Assembly (NCBI GenBank): GCA_905221605.1
Contig: CAJNDS010001635.1
Span: 538,501-602,500 of the forward strand
Direction of reading: 5' to 3'
Source of the DNA: Symbiodinium natans
Lineage: Eukaryota; Sar; Dinophyceae; Suessiales; Symbiodiniaceae
Length of the DNA stretch: 64,000 nt
The translations under genes were made by a program, and so were the position numbers. The notes beneath the pieces are model-generated. The model ran no database searches. It had not been told where the DNA came from and saw nothing but the letters and a program-made list of their open reading frames with translations. Position 1 is the stretch's first letter. Each line of letters opens with the position of its first letter. Below, piece by piece: positions 9,931 to 20,472 of the stretch.

Positions 9931-10277
9931 GGAAAGAAACCATACACTGCAAGAAACTCGGTCAAAACTACCAGCCAGGGAGTTCGTTCCCCTTGAGGCC
10001 TGTCGCAAAAGAACCATCTCTGCTCGCTTACAAAGTTGGCAAGGGCTTCAGCAGCTGCTTGAGACAATGGTCTTCTACCCCGAAGAAGCGGGTCTAGGCT
10101 AAGCCCTTGCCACCCTGAAAACTGCATCCCTTCTGGCTGGAGATGCGCGAAGAAGCCGAGATATCTGCGCCGAAGGCAGTCAAAGAGGAAATCAGGCGGT
10201 AGAGTAAGTAGAGTATTCGTTCTGTACATCTGCAGCACCTTTGTTTCAACATCCCCAAGCAGAACAGAATGTCCCAT
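9624..10277 (-). CDS. Unrecognised ORF partly inside the dispersed repeat (217 aa)
   Basis: I do not recognise the family. The protein has a hydrophobic, Leu/Phe-rich middle and starts MGHSVLLGDVETKV. Its C-terminal third lies in the dispersed repeat. In the second copy (minus frame, 19888-20184) the same frame is open from MTARIL through the conserved CQHIHHQMFIF and DRKSLGHK segments, despite substitutions and a 36-bp indel that keeps the frame. The opposite-strand 79-codon frame starting at ATG 9576 has stops and frameshifts in copy B. This favours the minus strand as the once-coding one. It may be a transposon or host-gene fragment. The start is uncertain. Confidence 0.35.
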   Translation of the reverse strand: MGHSVLLGDVETKVLQMYRTNTLLTLPPDFLFDCLRRRYLGFFAHLQPEGMQFSGWQGLSLDPLLRGRRPLSQAAAEALANFVSEQRWFFCDRPQGERTPWLVVLTEFLAVYGFFPGWLVPGMTARILVSRFRTFFLRLCKGLPTSIHSVKHVKSAAVFGMKSLSGFYGSMRCQHIHHQMFIFLQASLAQSVCLPDRKSLGHKWTPKFDGFDGIPPY

Positions 10278-10832
10278 TAAATGACAATTACTGTAGCATT
10301 TGCGAGGGCGCTTGCTATTTAACCGCCTGCGGGGCTTGCAAGTGTCCCCTATCTAGTGCGGCGCCCTCAAGGACCCTAATTTAGAACCACCCCATGAAGA
10401 GTGGGTTGTAGGGCCTCCTTGTAGGAGCTGCCTGTGCAAGGCATGGCGAAGTGCAGATCCCTGCAAATTCCCAACTGAAATGCTGTCTCTGAGGGTTGCG
10501 GGAGTTCCCCTAGTGTTGGATGAGGGTATATAGGGTTTAGGGTTTAGGGTTTAGGCACAAGCCCCAGCTACGTAGGCTGGTGGCAAACAAAGACCCCCGT
10601 GCTGTAGCCAGGAGCGCCGGACTCGTACCTTGGCGCGGCGGAAGGGCCCCGAAGAACAGGACGCTTGGAAAAGTTCTGAGGGTTTGGCGTCTATGGCTAT
10701 GGAGATTCTGGTTCGGACATGTCTTGGAGCATCCTCATACCACTTGAAGCCTAAGCCATCCTAAGCCCATAGATCTACCTGGAAAGCGGCACCCCTTTTC
10801 AGCTCACAGACTGCACTGTCCAAAGGAAGTGA
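10278..10832. other. Non-coding spacer
   Basis: No supported gene. A short TTTAGGG tract lies at 10523-10553. The rest is unique sequence. Confidence 0.5.
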
Positions 10833-11190
10833 CTACGAAACGCCACGCTTGAAAGCCCCTAAACCTCTGGCAGGAGGCCACCCACTCGCCTCCCAGCGGC
10901 GGCAGCGGTGAGATGTCACCAAGCTCACCCTCCTAGCACACGGAGAAATGCGTGCAGCGTCGTGTCTGGGGGCTTCAGGGTTTATGAGCTTGATGGCGCA
11001 CGCCATATGTTGTAGCTTGGCAGAGCTCTCATGTTCCCTACATGTTCCTCTTCTCCCAGTCCCTTCAAGCGATATCGCAAGAAGTGAAGTCGCAAACAGC
11101 TGCTGTTCCAGGGTGCCTGTAAACCATTCCAACTCCTCAAACATCCCACCAAAACCACCAGATGCAAAGAAGCGAAATCCAAGAGGTTTG
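10833..11190 (-). CDS. Probable exon, unknown protein
   Basis: On the minus strand the frame is open upstream of the first Met (11144) and continues as KPLGFRFFASGGFGGMFEEL, then EWFTGTLEQQLF. This has the composition of a real protein, with Gly/Phe and acidic stretches, rather than repeat noise. A CAG at 11193-11191 could be its splice acceptor. The frame runs to a stop at 10833, but the C-terminal part (Arg-rich after RHDAARIS) may be intron read-through. Function is unknown and no domain is assigned. Confidence 0.4.
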
Positions 11191-11400
11191 CTGTATTCCG
11201 GCGCAGTTGCACCTACGGTCCTGGCTGCTATCCTCTCTGCTTGCTCCGTCGTTGGCCATGCGTCTTTCTGTCCTTTATATCCAGAACAACCCCGCCTCGT
11301 CGAGCGGGAGGCAACAATCTAAGTCCCACCAACAGAGCAGCATTCAACAACACAGTCGCGCGTTAGAGGCAGCGTTTTCCCTTTGTCTGAATCCTTCAGT

Positions 11401-11497
11401 CTATATCCCCCTTGGGAATTGTTTTATATGTTTGTTCATACAAAACCCAAGAGGATATTAAGAAACATATTTTATTGAGGTTCTAAGGGGAGTGTAG
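11401..11497. mobile_element. Short foldback element, CTATATCCCC family, copy 1
   Basis: 97 bp starting CTATATCCCCCTT and ending AAGGGGAGTGTAG, so the ends are inverted repeats. It matches 15623-15721 along its length (TTTGTTCAT, ACCCAAGAGGA, TTCTAAGGGGAGT). No target duplication is seen here. Confidence 0.6.
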
Positions 11498-12050
11498 GCT
11501 TTCCAGTGTGGGAGAAGCTTAGGATTGCACATTCGCACTCGCATGAGTTTTTTTACTTTGGGATGGTGGAGGTGCGAATGTATTCTAGGCCCTGAGTTTA
11601 CTATTCCGGGTTCTCAAGTCCCATTGCCCCAATCCCTCCATTTAGGGTTTAGGGTTTATTTAGGGTTTAGGCTTTAGGGTTGAGACTCCAGTCCATCCCT
11701 CCACCGTAGCACGGACACTGAGGGCAGACGCAGATGCCCGAGACTCAGCTGCGGCAAGCCATCCAGGATGCTAAGGGGCTTTGTTAAGTTCAGTTGTCGG
11801 GTTTTGGGTTTAGGGTTTAGGTACAGGGGGCCCAAGAACCCGGTTGAAAAGATACGGACTATCGGACTTAGGCAGGGGTGGACAGTTCCATGGGATCGTC
11901 TTTTTTGCTGGGGCTGTGTGGCTGACGCGTGAAGGAATGCTTCACGTTGCCCTCCCTAAACCCTTAACCGTAAACCCTAAACCCAGGTTCACAGGCCTAG
12001 GCGCCCAAGTAGAGGTGTGGCTTGCTGCAGTCCAGCTTCGTCCGCTCTAT
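11498..12050. other. Spacer with telomere-like tracts
   Basis: TTTAGGG-type units at 11641-11680 and 11806-11821, CCCTAAA-type at 11956-11985. No supported gene. Confidence 0.5.
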
Positions 12051-12142
12051 GGGGGTTTCCGAAATAAGGGGCACCTTATTGGGGTCCTTAGCGTTTAGGG
12101 TTTAGGGATTGTGTTAGGGGCACCTTCTTTTCGCAAACCCCC
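12051..12142. mobile_element. Short foldback element, GGGGGTTTCCGAAA family
   Basis: 92 bp with inverted ends: left GGGGGTTTCCGAAATAAGGG, right ending in CTTTTCGCAAACCCCC. It contains ACCTTATTGGGGTCCTTA, shared with elements at 21402 and 45079. A TTTAGGG pair sits inside it. No clear target duplication. Confidence 0.55.
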
Positions 12143-12660
12143 ATGTAAGGCAGCAAGGAGATCACTCGACCCCCTGTGTTTTAGACAGCCGGGGGCATCT
12201 CACCGAGCGCGCACCTTTTGGATTTAGGATTTAGGGTTTAGGGTTTAGGGTTTATTGTTTAGGGTTTAGGGTTTAGGGTTTAGGAGGTTGACGGTCTTCT
12301 TTAGCGTCTTCTAAGTGGCAGATTTTGCAGGTGTTTGTACCTATGTTGGCTTTGCATCCTCTGAGAGTTTGAGATGGCTGGCTATTATTACTCTCTTACG
12401 ACAGTACTCCTACTATATTACTACACTGCTATTTTGCGAAGTTCAACATATTGACTATTAGTATTCGTATACTTCATATATAGAGATATACATAGGTAGA
12501 TAAGCGATAAACTGTGTGATTACTGTGTTTTCTGCCCTACAATTACGCAACTAGATTAGTATCTTCTTCTGTTGTTCTATGCTTCTATCACGCAGGCATC
12601 GCACCATCTGATTACTGTACTCTTTTACTCTATCAGGATATTCCTAAATTACCATATTAC
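12143..12660. other. Spacer; TTTAGGG tract then AT-rich DNA
   Basis: TTTAGGG-type units at 12223-12285. From 12370 to 12660 the sequence is AT-rich with many TACT/TATT words and no open frame of note. Confidence 0.55.
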
Positions 12661-12666
12661 TAGTAC

Positions 12667-13200
12667 TCCCTAAACCCTAGACCCGAAACCCTAAACCCTA
12701 AACCCCAAACCCTAAACCCTAAACTCTAAACTCTAAACCCTAAACCCTAAACCCTAAACCCTAAACCCTAAACCCTAAACCCTAAACCCTAAACCGTCGG
12801 TCTCAGGTCGAAAGGGTGGCGTTTGCCTCGCTGGTGGCGGCTGCAGGCCGGGGCCTGAGAGGAGCCTCCTTTAACCCTCAATAAACCCCCAAAACCCTAA
12901 TCCCTAAACCCTAAACCCTAAAAACCCTAAGCCCTAAACTTAACTGTGGACGTACAGTTCAGCTGGGCGGGCAAAAAACATCCCATGTAGATTCAAGGCT
13001 GTAGAAGCCGTAATGCCTCATGCGCGAAGCCGGCAAGTAAACGAGCGCTTGAATCGTTTCGGGTCGAAAATTCGACTCCAACGATGCTGCTTCTCGTACG
13101 TCGTTGGTCCTCGAGCTTGTGAGTTTTAGTTTGGAGTAACCCTAAACCCTAAACCCTGAACCCTGAACCCTGAACCCTAAACCCTAAACCCTAAACCCTA
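12667..13200 (-). repeat. CCCTAAA tracts in three clusters
   Basis: Clusters at 12667-12795 (about 17 units), 12885-12945 and 13138-13200, the last with several CCCTGAA variants. Unique spacers separate them. Confidence 0.9.
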
Positions 13201-13230
13201 CTCGGCTTTGGTTTTGGGGGCTGCTCAGCT

Positions 13231-13400
13231 TCAGGGTTGCGGGAGGAGGGGGTCTTCTGTTGCGCTGACGGGGGTTCCAGCTGAAGTCTTATAAAGCTCA
13301 TCAGCCTCGGCAACCCGTGCAATTGAGGGGGAGAGCAGCTTCTGGGTTTCCCAAGTTTTGATATACCACTTCATGCAACGCAAATTGATTGATAAAGAGT
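13231..13400 (-). CDS. Possible exon, unknown protein
   Basis: Minus-strand frame with protein-like composition: KWYIKTWETQKLL, then ARVAEADELYKTSAGTPVS. A second minus frame is also open upstream, so the exon limits are unsure. No family is recognised. Confidence 0.3.
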
Positions 13401-13799
13401 TTGCTGGCCGCCTGCCAGTGCAAGTCACAACACAAAACAAGAATGTGTGGTTTTGCCAGTCTGGCTATGGTTCTGGGTTTCAAGTTTCAGGCCGCGGCTG
13501 AAGGTATCGGGGCATTGAAGTCTTCGGCCGAGAGTTGGAGCAGAAAACGGAGTTTCGGGTTTGATTTCGAGCTCGGGTCCTGGCAGCTGCCCATGCAGCT
13601 GATGCAGCAAAGGTCAGTCGTTTCGATGACGCTGCTCAAAAACAGAGGTGCTTCGCGTGGCATGGGAGCCCTTTGTAGGGCATTGTAGGGGGCGAAAGCG
13701 GGGGCTCAGTATGACATGCAGAGACTCTACGTGGGGTCGTAGTGGGATCCTGAAATCTGCGGCTTTTGGGTATTTATGTAGAGAGAGAATATATGGTAT

Positions 13800-14215
13800 A
13801 TGTCAGATCTATATGTATAGTATAGTTATATTGTATATATACATATATATATATATATATACGTATATATATATATATATAGTACAGATATGTGGCGTAT
13901 ATGGCTATACACTGTACACATACAAGTGCATACAGACTATTTAAAGCTGCAGCCATGCCGCTCCGCTGCGAGTGCCCTCGTTGCCGCAAGCTGGTTGTGC
14001 CCAGCATTGACCCTCGGCAGTCTGACAGAGCGTCTGGTAATCGCAAAAATATAAAATGTGCATATCTATAAATAAATACATTAGTCAATATATATATATA
14101 TATGTATATATATATATTCATTCATTCATTCATTCATTCATTCATTCATTCATTCATTCATTCATTCATTCATTGATTCATTCATTCATACATACATACA
14201 TACTTACACACACAT
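13800..14215. repeat. AT-rich microsatellite cluster with (ATTC)n
   Basis: (TA)n at 13836-13880 and 14085-14117, then (ATTC)n at about 14116-14190, then (CATA)n to 14210. 13950-14040 between them is GC-rich unique sequence. Confidence 0.9.
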
Positions 14216-14232
14216 ATAGAATATGAATTTAT

Positions 14233-14742
14233 TTATTTATGAACACCTTCTAGCTCGGAACCTGCAGAATCCCAACGCCTCAACGACCTCAAGGACACAC
14301 GGACTTCTTCCAAATAGCGTTTCTTAGTATTCTCGATCAGTTCTGAGCAGATCTGCCAATGAGAGCTGACTATTGTTTTGCAGGACCTGTGCTGCACCCT
14401 GCCATGTAACAAGTTGCTCATGAAAGTTGTGGGCAGCTGGGGTTGTGCACCTTGCAACTGATCTTGACCCACACCCGCAGCACCTTTGTTTGGACTTGCT
14501 ACTGTAACGGTATAGCTTGGGGCCATAGTTTTAGAGGGTATAGAGCACATGAGGGTCCAGGAGCACAAGGTGGGGGGGGGGGGGGGAACGTTTCTTTGGA
14601 TGTGGTTCAGGGTCAGCCAAAACTTCGCAGCAATCCGGACAGATCCCGATTCTCCCATTCTTGCAGCATCACCGCTTCTGGGGGTCGGACCTTGATGGAG
14701 GCATACCTGTCCTGAGAACTGGGATACAGTAAGCCAAAGCAA
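14233..14742 (-). CDS. Weak ORF, unknown (169 aa)
   Basis: The C-terminal end (ELIENTKKRYLEEVRVSLRS) looks like helical protein, but the middle crosses a poly-C run giving a proline string. It could be a single exon plus read-through. No family recognised. Confidence 0.25.
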   Translation of the reverse strand: MLWLTVSQFSGQVCLHQGPTPRSGDAARMGESGSVRIAAKFWLTLNHIQRNVPPPPPTLCSWTLMCSIPSKTMAPSYTVTVASPNKGAAGVGQDQLQGAQPQLPTTFMSNLLHGRVQHRSCKTIVSSHWQICSELIENTKKRYLEEVRVSLRSLRRWDSAGSELEGVHK

Positions 14743-15622
14743 GAAAGGCCAGAAACAATGTAATCCGCAATTTATTTCGACAAGAAGAAGATGAACAACA
14801 CTAAGTACTCTTAAAATCGCCGGACGTCACCAGGCCTTCGATCCCCACGAGCTGCCGCTTGGGGGCTTGGCCAGCCAGTGCCCTTACTGCCACAAGCCCA
14901 TCAGGCCGGAACAAGGGGCTTATTAAGGGTGTATTAGATTTATGAAGGTTTTTTCAGGGTGGTTTCAGGGTTTACATGGGGTGCTCCACCTGCGCTTGAG
15001 GATGAAGGGCCACAAAATGGTTATAAAACGAAATTCGGGAAGACTCCAGCTTCACCTATGCCTTCGACAGACCCTATGAGGCTCGAACACCGCGCTGCTG
15101 TTGCTGGTGCATTGCGCATAGGGACCTCAAGCTAAGCAGTGTGAGGTGTCGAGTGAGGAAACGACACGCCGGAATACATCAGCAACAGCTGGGCATCAGC
15201 CATTGGCAGACCTTATCCCAGCTGATGGGGAGAATGTGTGGACATTCTATTGGCGTTCAAACCTTTAGACTCTTTAGACCCTAGAGAGAGTCTGCATCCC
15301 TTTTCTAGCAGCCCTGCACCTTCCAACAGGATTTTTCCAGGTATTGCAACCCCCTGAACTCACCCTCACCCAGGCCAAATCCCCAACCAAATCCCCAACC
15401 CCCACCCCCCCCCCCGCCCCCACCCCCCCCACCTGCAAACACCCCCACAAACACACCCTGCCGCCACCTCTGACCCTAAACCCTAAACCCCAAACCCTGC
15501 CTTGCACGAGTGTGAGAGCCGAAGCCCCAAGCCTCAAACCCTAAATCCTCACACAGGGTGATTCGAACCTCGGAGAAGCGTGTGGAGTCAGCGATCAGCT
15601 GTGTCCTGGCAGCTAGTGTACA
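14743..15622. other. Spacer
   Basis: No supported gene. C-rich stretch at 15395-15432, CCCTAAA-type tract at 15473-15545. Confidence 0.5.
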
Positions 15623-15721
15623 CTATATCCCCCTTGTTTTTTTTTTCAGTTTTGTTCATGTTACACCCAAGAGGAGATTTAAAATGCTATTTTTTCTATT
15701 AAGGTTCTAAGGGGAGTATAG
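15623..15721. mobile_element. Short foldback element, CTATATCCCC family, copy 2
   Basis: 99 bp starting CTATATCCCCCTT and ending AAGGGGAGTATAG. It is flanked on both sides by TACA (15619-15622 and 15722-15725), a possible 4-bp target-site duplication. Homologous to 11401-11497. Confidence 0.65.
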
Positions 15722-15883
15722 TACAGGGTCCCACTCAGGGTGCAGCATTTGCAGGATCAGTGCCCGGTCTCAATTTTGCCTAATATGATCTGTATCGGGT
15801 TTAGGGTTGAGCTTAGGGTCTGTATAAGGTTGAGGGCCAGGGGCCACCCAAGCAGAGCTCTGCAGGCACGGGCCCAAGCGGGC

Positions 15884-16168
15884 TTACTCAGCCTGTTGGA
15901 AAAGGGTCTCCAAGTACACGCCCGTGTTTTGCACCGCCAGATGTTGAGGGTCAGCTTGCTCATGACTGTAAAGCTTTCGGCTTTGGGCTCCATGAATGAT
16001 GAGCACAAATACAAAAGCACCCAAAGCACCCACCAAACTCCGAGATCCAACTTGCTCCAGAAAGGACTCGGGGACCAACACGAGGGAAGTGCCTGAGGCG
16101 TGACGGTGGCTGGATCCGTGGCCCTGTGCACCGCGTCCTTCGCCCACCTTGCAGCCCCACCGCTGCAA
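15884..16168 (-). CDS. Possible exon with one membrane helix
   Basis: The minus-strand frame reads VPESFLEQVGSRSLVGALGA, followed by a hydrophobic FVFVLII segment (one likely membrane helix), then RKLYSHEQADPQHLAVQNTG. It ends LFQQAE-stop. A CAACAG|GC at the end could instead be a GC donor. Other frames are also open here, so support is moderate at best. No family recognised. Confidence 0.3.
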   Translation of the reverse strand: MQRWGCKVGEGRGAQGHGSSHRHASGTSLVLVPESFLEQVGSRSLVGALGAFVFVLIIHGAQSRKLYSHEQADPQHLAVQNTGVYLETLFQQAE

Positions 16169-16174
16169 AGTGAT

Positions 16175-17860
16175 GTGGGGGGGTGTTTAGGGTGTTTTAG
16201 GGTTTAGGGTTTAATTAGGGTTGTTTTAGCCCGTGTTTTGAAGGTGCAAGGCTTCATGTGGTATACCTGAAGAGGCGGTACTGGACAATCAAGTTGGACT
16301 AGGGTTCCTGGTGTTAATTGTTTCGTTAGCAAGGTTTGGGATAGGGGGTGCAGATACGTATATTAGTCGCAGAGGTGCTGGGCGGGTGGCTTCAAGACAC
16401 CAGAAACCTCAGCAATCTAAAGTCTGAAGCCCAACGTCCTCTGAATGCTACGCTTGCCCAGGTTCCAGCAGGTTTAGCACCGGCTGTGTGTGCCGAGTCC
16501 TCAGGGGGCCCACTGTAGGGCTTCGGATTTTTAAGGACGTGCTGGGCGAAGATCTCCGTCTGGAGGATTATGAGGTTGGAGCGCTGAAATGCTTTACAAC
16601 ATGTTGGCTTTCTCTCTCCGGCTCTCTCTGTTTCGATTTGTCTGAATACTACGTGTATGTCGTATGTACACAGTTTCGTTAGTTTGTCTAACGCATACAT
16701 GTACACGCTCATAGTCGTGCAAATTGTCGCTGGAGCAGGTTTCAATAGGTTTCAGGCTTTAGCGAGGCGGGCGAAGTCTCTTGGAAGAAGGTTCGGATGC
16801 AGCCACTGTGGACCCCGGAAACGGTTTTTGGACCCCATAAGGGGTATTGGTGTATTCGAACCTGCCCCTTCAACCTAGGCAGTCACTGCCGCCCAGGACT
16901 TCTGGGTTGGGCGGGTGTGCAGTTGCAGGGTGTGGGTGTCGTGTAGTGGCTGCAGCAATTTCTGAGCCAACCAGCAAGCGACAATCGCTGTGAGGCTTCC
17001 TTTATCCGCGTCTTTTGCGGTTTCATCGGTTTCGCACTTGTGCTGCACACGCAGCTCTCAGTACGGAAGCATGCTGCCCGAGAGATATCATAGCCATCCT
17101 TGTTCCTTACCATTAGCTCCCAAACCACCACTCCTAGTGGCCTACATACCCAATTAGTATTATTATTATTATTATTAGTCTTTGTTAGTTGTATTAGTAG
17201 TGCCCTCGCTGGTCTGTGGTCTGGTAGAGCTTCTCAAGCTAAAGCCTGCATGCTTCGAAACCTTGGCAAAGAAGTGGGCACTTCCCGTCAGCTTATATAC
17301 CCCTGAGATGCGATAGTTCATATCTGGTGGACGAACCCAAGCAGCCCTAAACCCTAAACCGGAAACCGGAAACCCTGGACAGGACATGCTGCTGGGCACG
17401 GTCCGGAAGGCCAACTGTTTGAAATCAGTTTAGTATAGGGTTTAGGGCTTAGGGTTTAGAGTTTAGGGTTTAGGGTTTCGGGTTTCGGGTTTAGGGTTTA
17501 GGGTTGCTTCTTCGGCAGCCCACTTCGGCATTCATTAACTGGAACATGAGGCATTTCGGGTTCTCTATAAAGTACAACGACAGGATTTGAAATGGGTTTT
17601 ATGAGTTATGAGGGCTTCTGTAGTGCGTGATCATCCCACACGGCGGACCTCGCGGTGAACCTGAGGATGTGTGGATTTTCAGGGAAGCCACGACTTTCAT
17701 AGGGTTTAGGTTTTAGGGTTTAGGGCCGCGGTGGCTCTTGAAAGTGGACCTTAGAAATCCTAAATCCCTGAGCTTTTGCACCTCGGACCCCTGAGTCGTA
17801 CTCCTCTCTAGAAGCCTAGGGCCCTTGGGATATGTCATATTTTCCCTTATTGGGTTTAAG
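16175..17860. other. Gene-poor spacer
   Basis: TTTAGGG-type units at 16183-16215, 17436-17505 and 17699-17728; CCCTAAA-type at 17344-17362. ATT triplets at 17158-17178. No ORF with convincing composition. Confidence 0.5.
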
Positions 17861-17972
17861 TTGGGATGTTCCCCCCTTATACTAACAGTCCTTAGATGTC
17901 CTTAGCAGGGATTCTACTACCTCCAAGCATAGTCCCGATTCAGGACTGGTAGTTTCAGGGCGAACATCCCAA
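17861..17972. mobile_element. MITE-like element, TTGGGATGTTCCCC family, copy 1
   Basis: 112 bp beginning TTGGGATGTTCCCCCC and ending CGAACATCCCAA, so the ends are inverted repeats. It contains TTATACTAACAGTCC near the left end and the inverse-like GGACTGGTAG near the right. Related copies are at 34993-35097 and 42551-42651. No target duplication is visible at this copy. Confidence 0.8.
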
Positions 17973-19414
17973 GCCATCCCCGAAGCTGCTACGCAGGGTT
18001 TAGGGTTTAGGGTTTAGGGTTTAGGGTTTAGGGTTTAGGGTTTATGGCCGCGGCCGCAGGACCCCTGGAAGCGCCGCGCTGGCGCATTGGGACTTCTCTC
18101 TGCAGGCGGGGGAGGGGGGGGGGGAGGGGGTAAGCAGATTTGCTGGTTTAAGGGTGTTTTTCGGACTGATAGGCTTATGTTATTATGTGTGTATGTATAT
18201 ATGTATATATATATATTATATGCATATACATAGAATAGATTTTAAAAAGTGTGTGTATATATTTTTTACGGGAGAGCTTTTATGATACGTCTAGTACTAG
18301 GACACATTGTCATGAGTTGGCTTTCTGGCGTGGAGAGCCTTTGTCCCTCTTCCCAAACCACAAACCCTAGAATCCCTACACCTTAAACCCCCCAATGCTT
18401 CTTGGAGCACTTCGGACTGGCTACTGCTACGGGCCAGTAAGTGGAGGGTTTGCCGCCCCCGAGACGGCTTTAACTTTAGGGCTTTGAGCCGAGTAGTGGT
18501 GTAGCGTCTTTAGGCGTTTTGGGTTTGATGGTTTGATTTAATGGATTATACTCGGGGGGGGGGGGGGGGGGGGTACAATAATCCCGAGTAAGGACTGTTA
18601 GTATAAGGGGTAACCTCCCAACCCTAAACCCTGAACCCCTAAGTCCAAGGCTGCACAGTGAGCCTCGCAGCGGCAGACAAGGCCTCGGGGCATGGGGTCT
18701 ACAGGTAGGGTTGAACGGGTTGGGCAGGCAAGAAGCCTGTTGCAAGAAGGTTTAGGGTTTAGGGTTTAGGGTAAAACCTCACGGGAGATACGGAAGCTCA
18801 CGGCTTCCCAACCTTCTTCCCGAACCCGAAACCCTGAGTGCCAAAATTCGCCCAGAAGGCCTTCACCCGGAAAATGCATGCAAAAGACAAGCACACCCGA
18901 CAACCCTAAACCCTAAACCCTAAAACCAAGACCAATGTTACTTCTCGACCCCAGTGGCATGCTAGCGCGATGTGCGGGAGAACTTGGGAGATGTCTCACT
19001 CGGAGACAGGGCGAGGCACGTAAAACCGTGCCACCTGCCCGGCCTACTTTTGTGTTTCAAACGCGGCGCCGGTCCTGGAGCACCTGAAGAGGTGCGAGGA
19101 GCGAAGTGCCAGGCTTGGGTAGCAGCCCCACATTGCCCAGATCGTACGGGGTTGTTTGGTTGGGTTTGTGCCTTGGGTAGGGTTGTTGGGGGCTGCATCG
19201 GGGCCCCTTTTGCCTCATGAACCACGTATACCCACGACTGTTCCCTGCGGAGTGATCCCTTTGGGGGTCTGCTAGGCGGGTGGCAAAAAAAAAAACCAAG
19301 ACCAGACCTCTTTTCTGTTTGGGTGGCGGTGGAAGCCTCCAGCTTGCCCACGCCCTGGAATCCGTTTAAGACTGCTTAGTAAAGACCTCAAAAGGAGACA
19401 AAGTGAGTTTAATA
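17973..19414. other. Spacer with a half MITE and telomere-like tracts
   Basis: TTTAGGG-type units at 17997-18045 and 18748-18772; CCCTAAA-type at 18618-18640 and 18900-18925. 18553-18621 holds a 22-G run followed by AATCCCGAGTAAGGACTGTT, AGTATAAGGGG and CTCCCAA, the right half of the TTGGGATGTTCC family. 18960-19350 has ORFs on both strands with no clear winner. Confidence 0.5.
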
Positions 19415-19520
19415 TGGGGGCCTTGATAATTTCAATAGGGTTTTCGGGGGAGCATTGAAGTTTAGTTATATAGGGACCATATGGGACTACTATTAGTAAT
19501 TCTCGCGACCCCTGTATTCG
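19415..19520 (-). mobile_element. Short foldback element, AGGGGTCG family, inverted copy
   Basis: Its reverse complement reads CAGGGGTCGCGAGAATTACT, then GGTCCCTATATAACT, AACTTCAATGC and CCCCCGAAAACCCTATT. This matches 44974-45060 and, more weakly, 44117-44186. The ends (ATGGGGGCCTTGATAA and the inverse of CAGGGGTCGCGAGAATTA) are imperfect inverted repeats. Confidence 0.6.
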
Positions 19521-19743
19521 GCCTTTCTACGGATTTTCCGTGCTGTCTATGATTTCAGCTCTGGGTGTTCAATCTGCTCCATGGTGGCTTGGGCGGTGTT
19601 GGGCTGCACGGTTTAGGGTTTAGGGTTTAGGGTTTGCAGTCCTTTGCCCACCCAGCATCCCGCACGAAGGTGCGCGTGGTGGGCCAGGCCAGCATCGGCC
19701 GGCTCGGCGGCCAGACCGCTTTCGAAGCTTGCGGAAAATTACG

Positions 19744-19780
19744 GTCTAGGACCCGGAGTAGGCCCTTATTTCGTTTTTTT
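19744..19780. repeat. Short dispersed repeat, CTAGGACCC motif
   Basis: CTAGGACCCGGAGTAGGCCC plus TTATTTCG and a T-run. It recurs at 26896-26933 with three differences. Confidence 0.6.
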
Positions 19781-19825
19781 TGAGTCTTGCAATCCCATGA
19801 AAACCAAAAAGGGTACCCTGTTGTT

Positions 19826-20185
19826 CTTTTTGCTGCACTGTGTGTGTGAGGCCGCGACCTGTCGACAAGTAACAATGAGTAGCCGCTTCAGACTGCTTGT
19901 GAATGCAGACAAAATAAGGAAACTAATACGGCGGGTACGGTCAAAACCATCGAATTTCGGGTCCCCTTGTGGCCAAGTGATTTCCTATCAGAGAGACATA
20001 GGCTTTGAGCAAGGCTAGCTTGGGGGAAAATAAACATCTGATGGTGAATATGCTGACAGCTCATGGACCCACAGAAGCCACTAAGGCTTTTCAAATGAAT
20101 GCTGGTCGGAAGGCCTTGGCACAATCTTAAGAAGAAAGATCTGAAGCGAGACGCCAGGATGCGGGCAGTCATGGAAACTAGCAAC
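19826..20185. repeat. 400-bp dispersed repeat, copy B
   Basis: Second copy of 9527-9930. In the + frame starting at the shared ATG it has a frameshift and in-frame TGA and TAG. In the minus frame it is open for most of its length. Confidence 0.9.
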
Positions 20186-20289
20186 CAAGTGAACTGAACA
20201 GGCGCTTAGGTTAGGGCTGCCTTGTCCCCCACACACTGGGTCACAGCCTGTTCCCTGGATTTGCTTTGTTTTTTTCATCAGGGCTTGTT

Positions 20290-20472
20290 GCCTGCTCCTG
20301 CGACATGTGGGTTTCGCCCCCTAAAAGTCAACCCAAGGTCTACACGCGCCGGGGCCTGGAGAATGCCAAGAGTGCAGTTTCGGCACGGAATGCTGCGAAG
20401 AACGCAGCTGGACACTGGCTGCGTCTGAAGGCCTGGAAGGTTTCCGCCACCAGCGATCCAGAGAGAGACTAG
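20290..20472 (+). CDS. Possible terminal exon, unknown protein
   Basis: The frame reads VSPPKSQPKVYTRRGLENAK, then ARNAAKNAAGHW and KAWKVSATSDPERD-stop. Basic, Ala-rich and helical in composition, which suggests coding. The minus frame (20278-20655) is also open. No family is recognised and the upstream splice site is not clear. Confidence 0.35.
   Translation, partial: ACSCDMWVSPPKSQPKVYTRRGLENAKSAVSARNAAKNAAGHWLRLKAWKVSATSDPERD

Noticed and set aside
15545-15580. tRNA T-loop-like GATTCGAACC
   Set aside because: No complementary T-stem, anticodon arm or acceptor stem could be found on either strand; the same holds near 16851.
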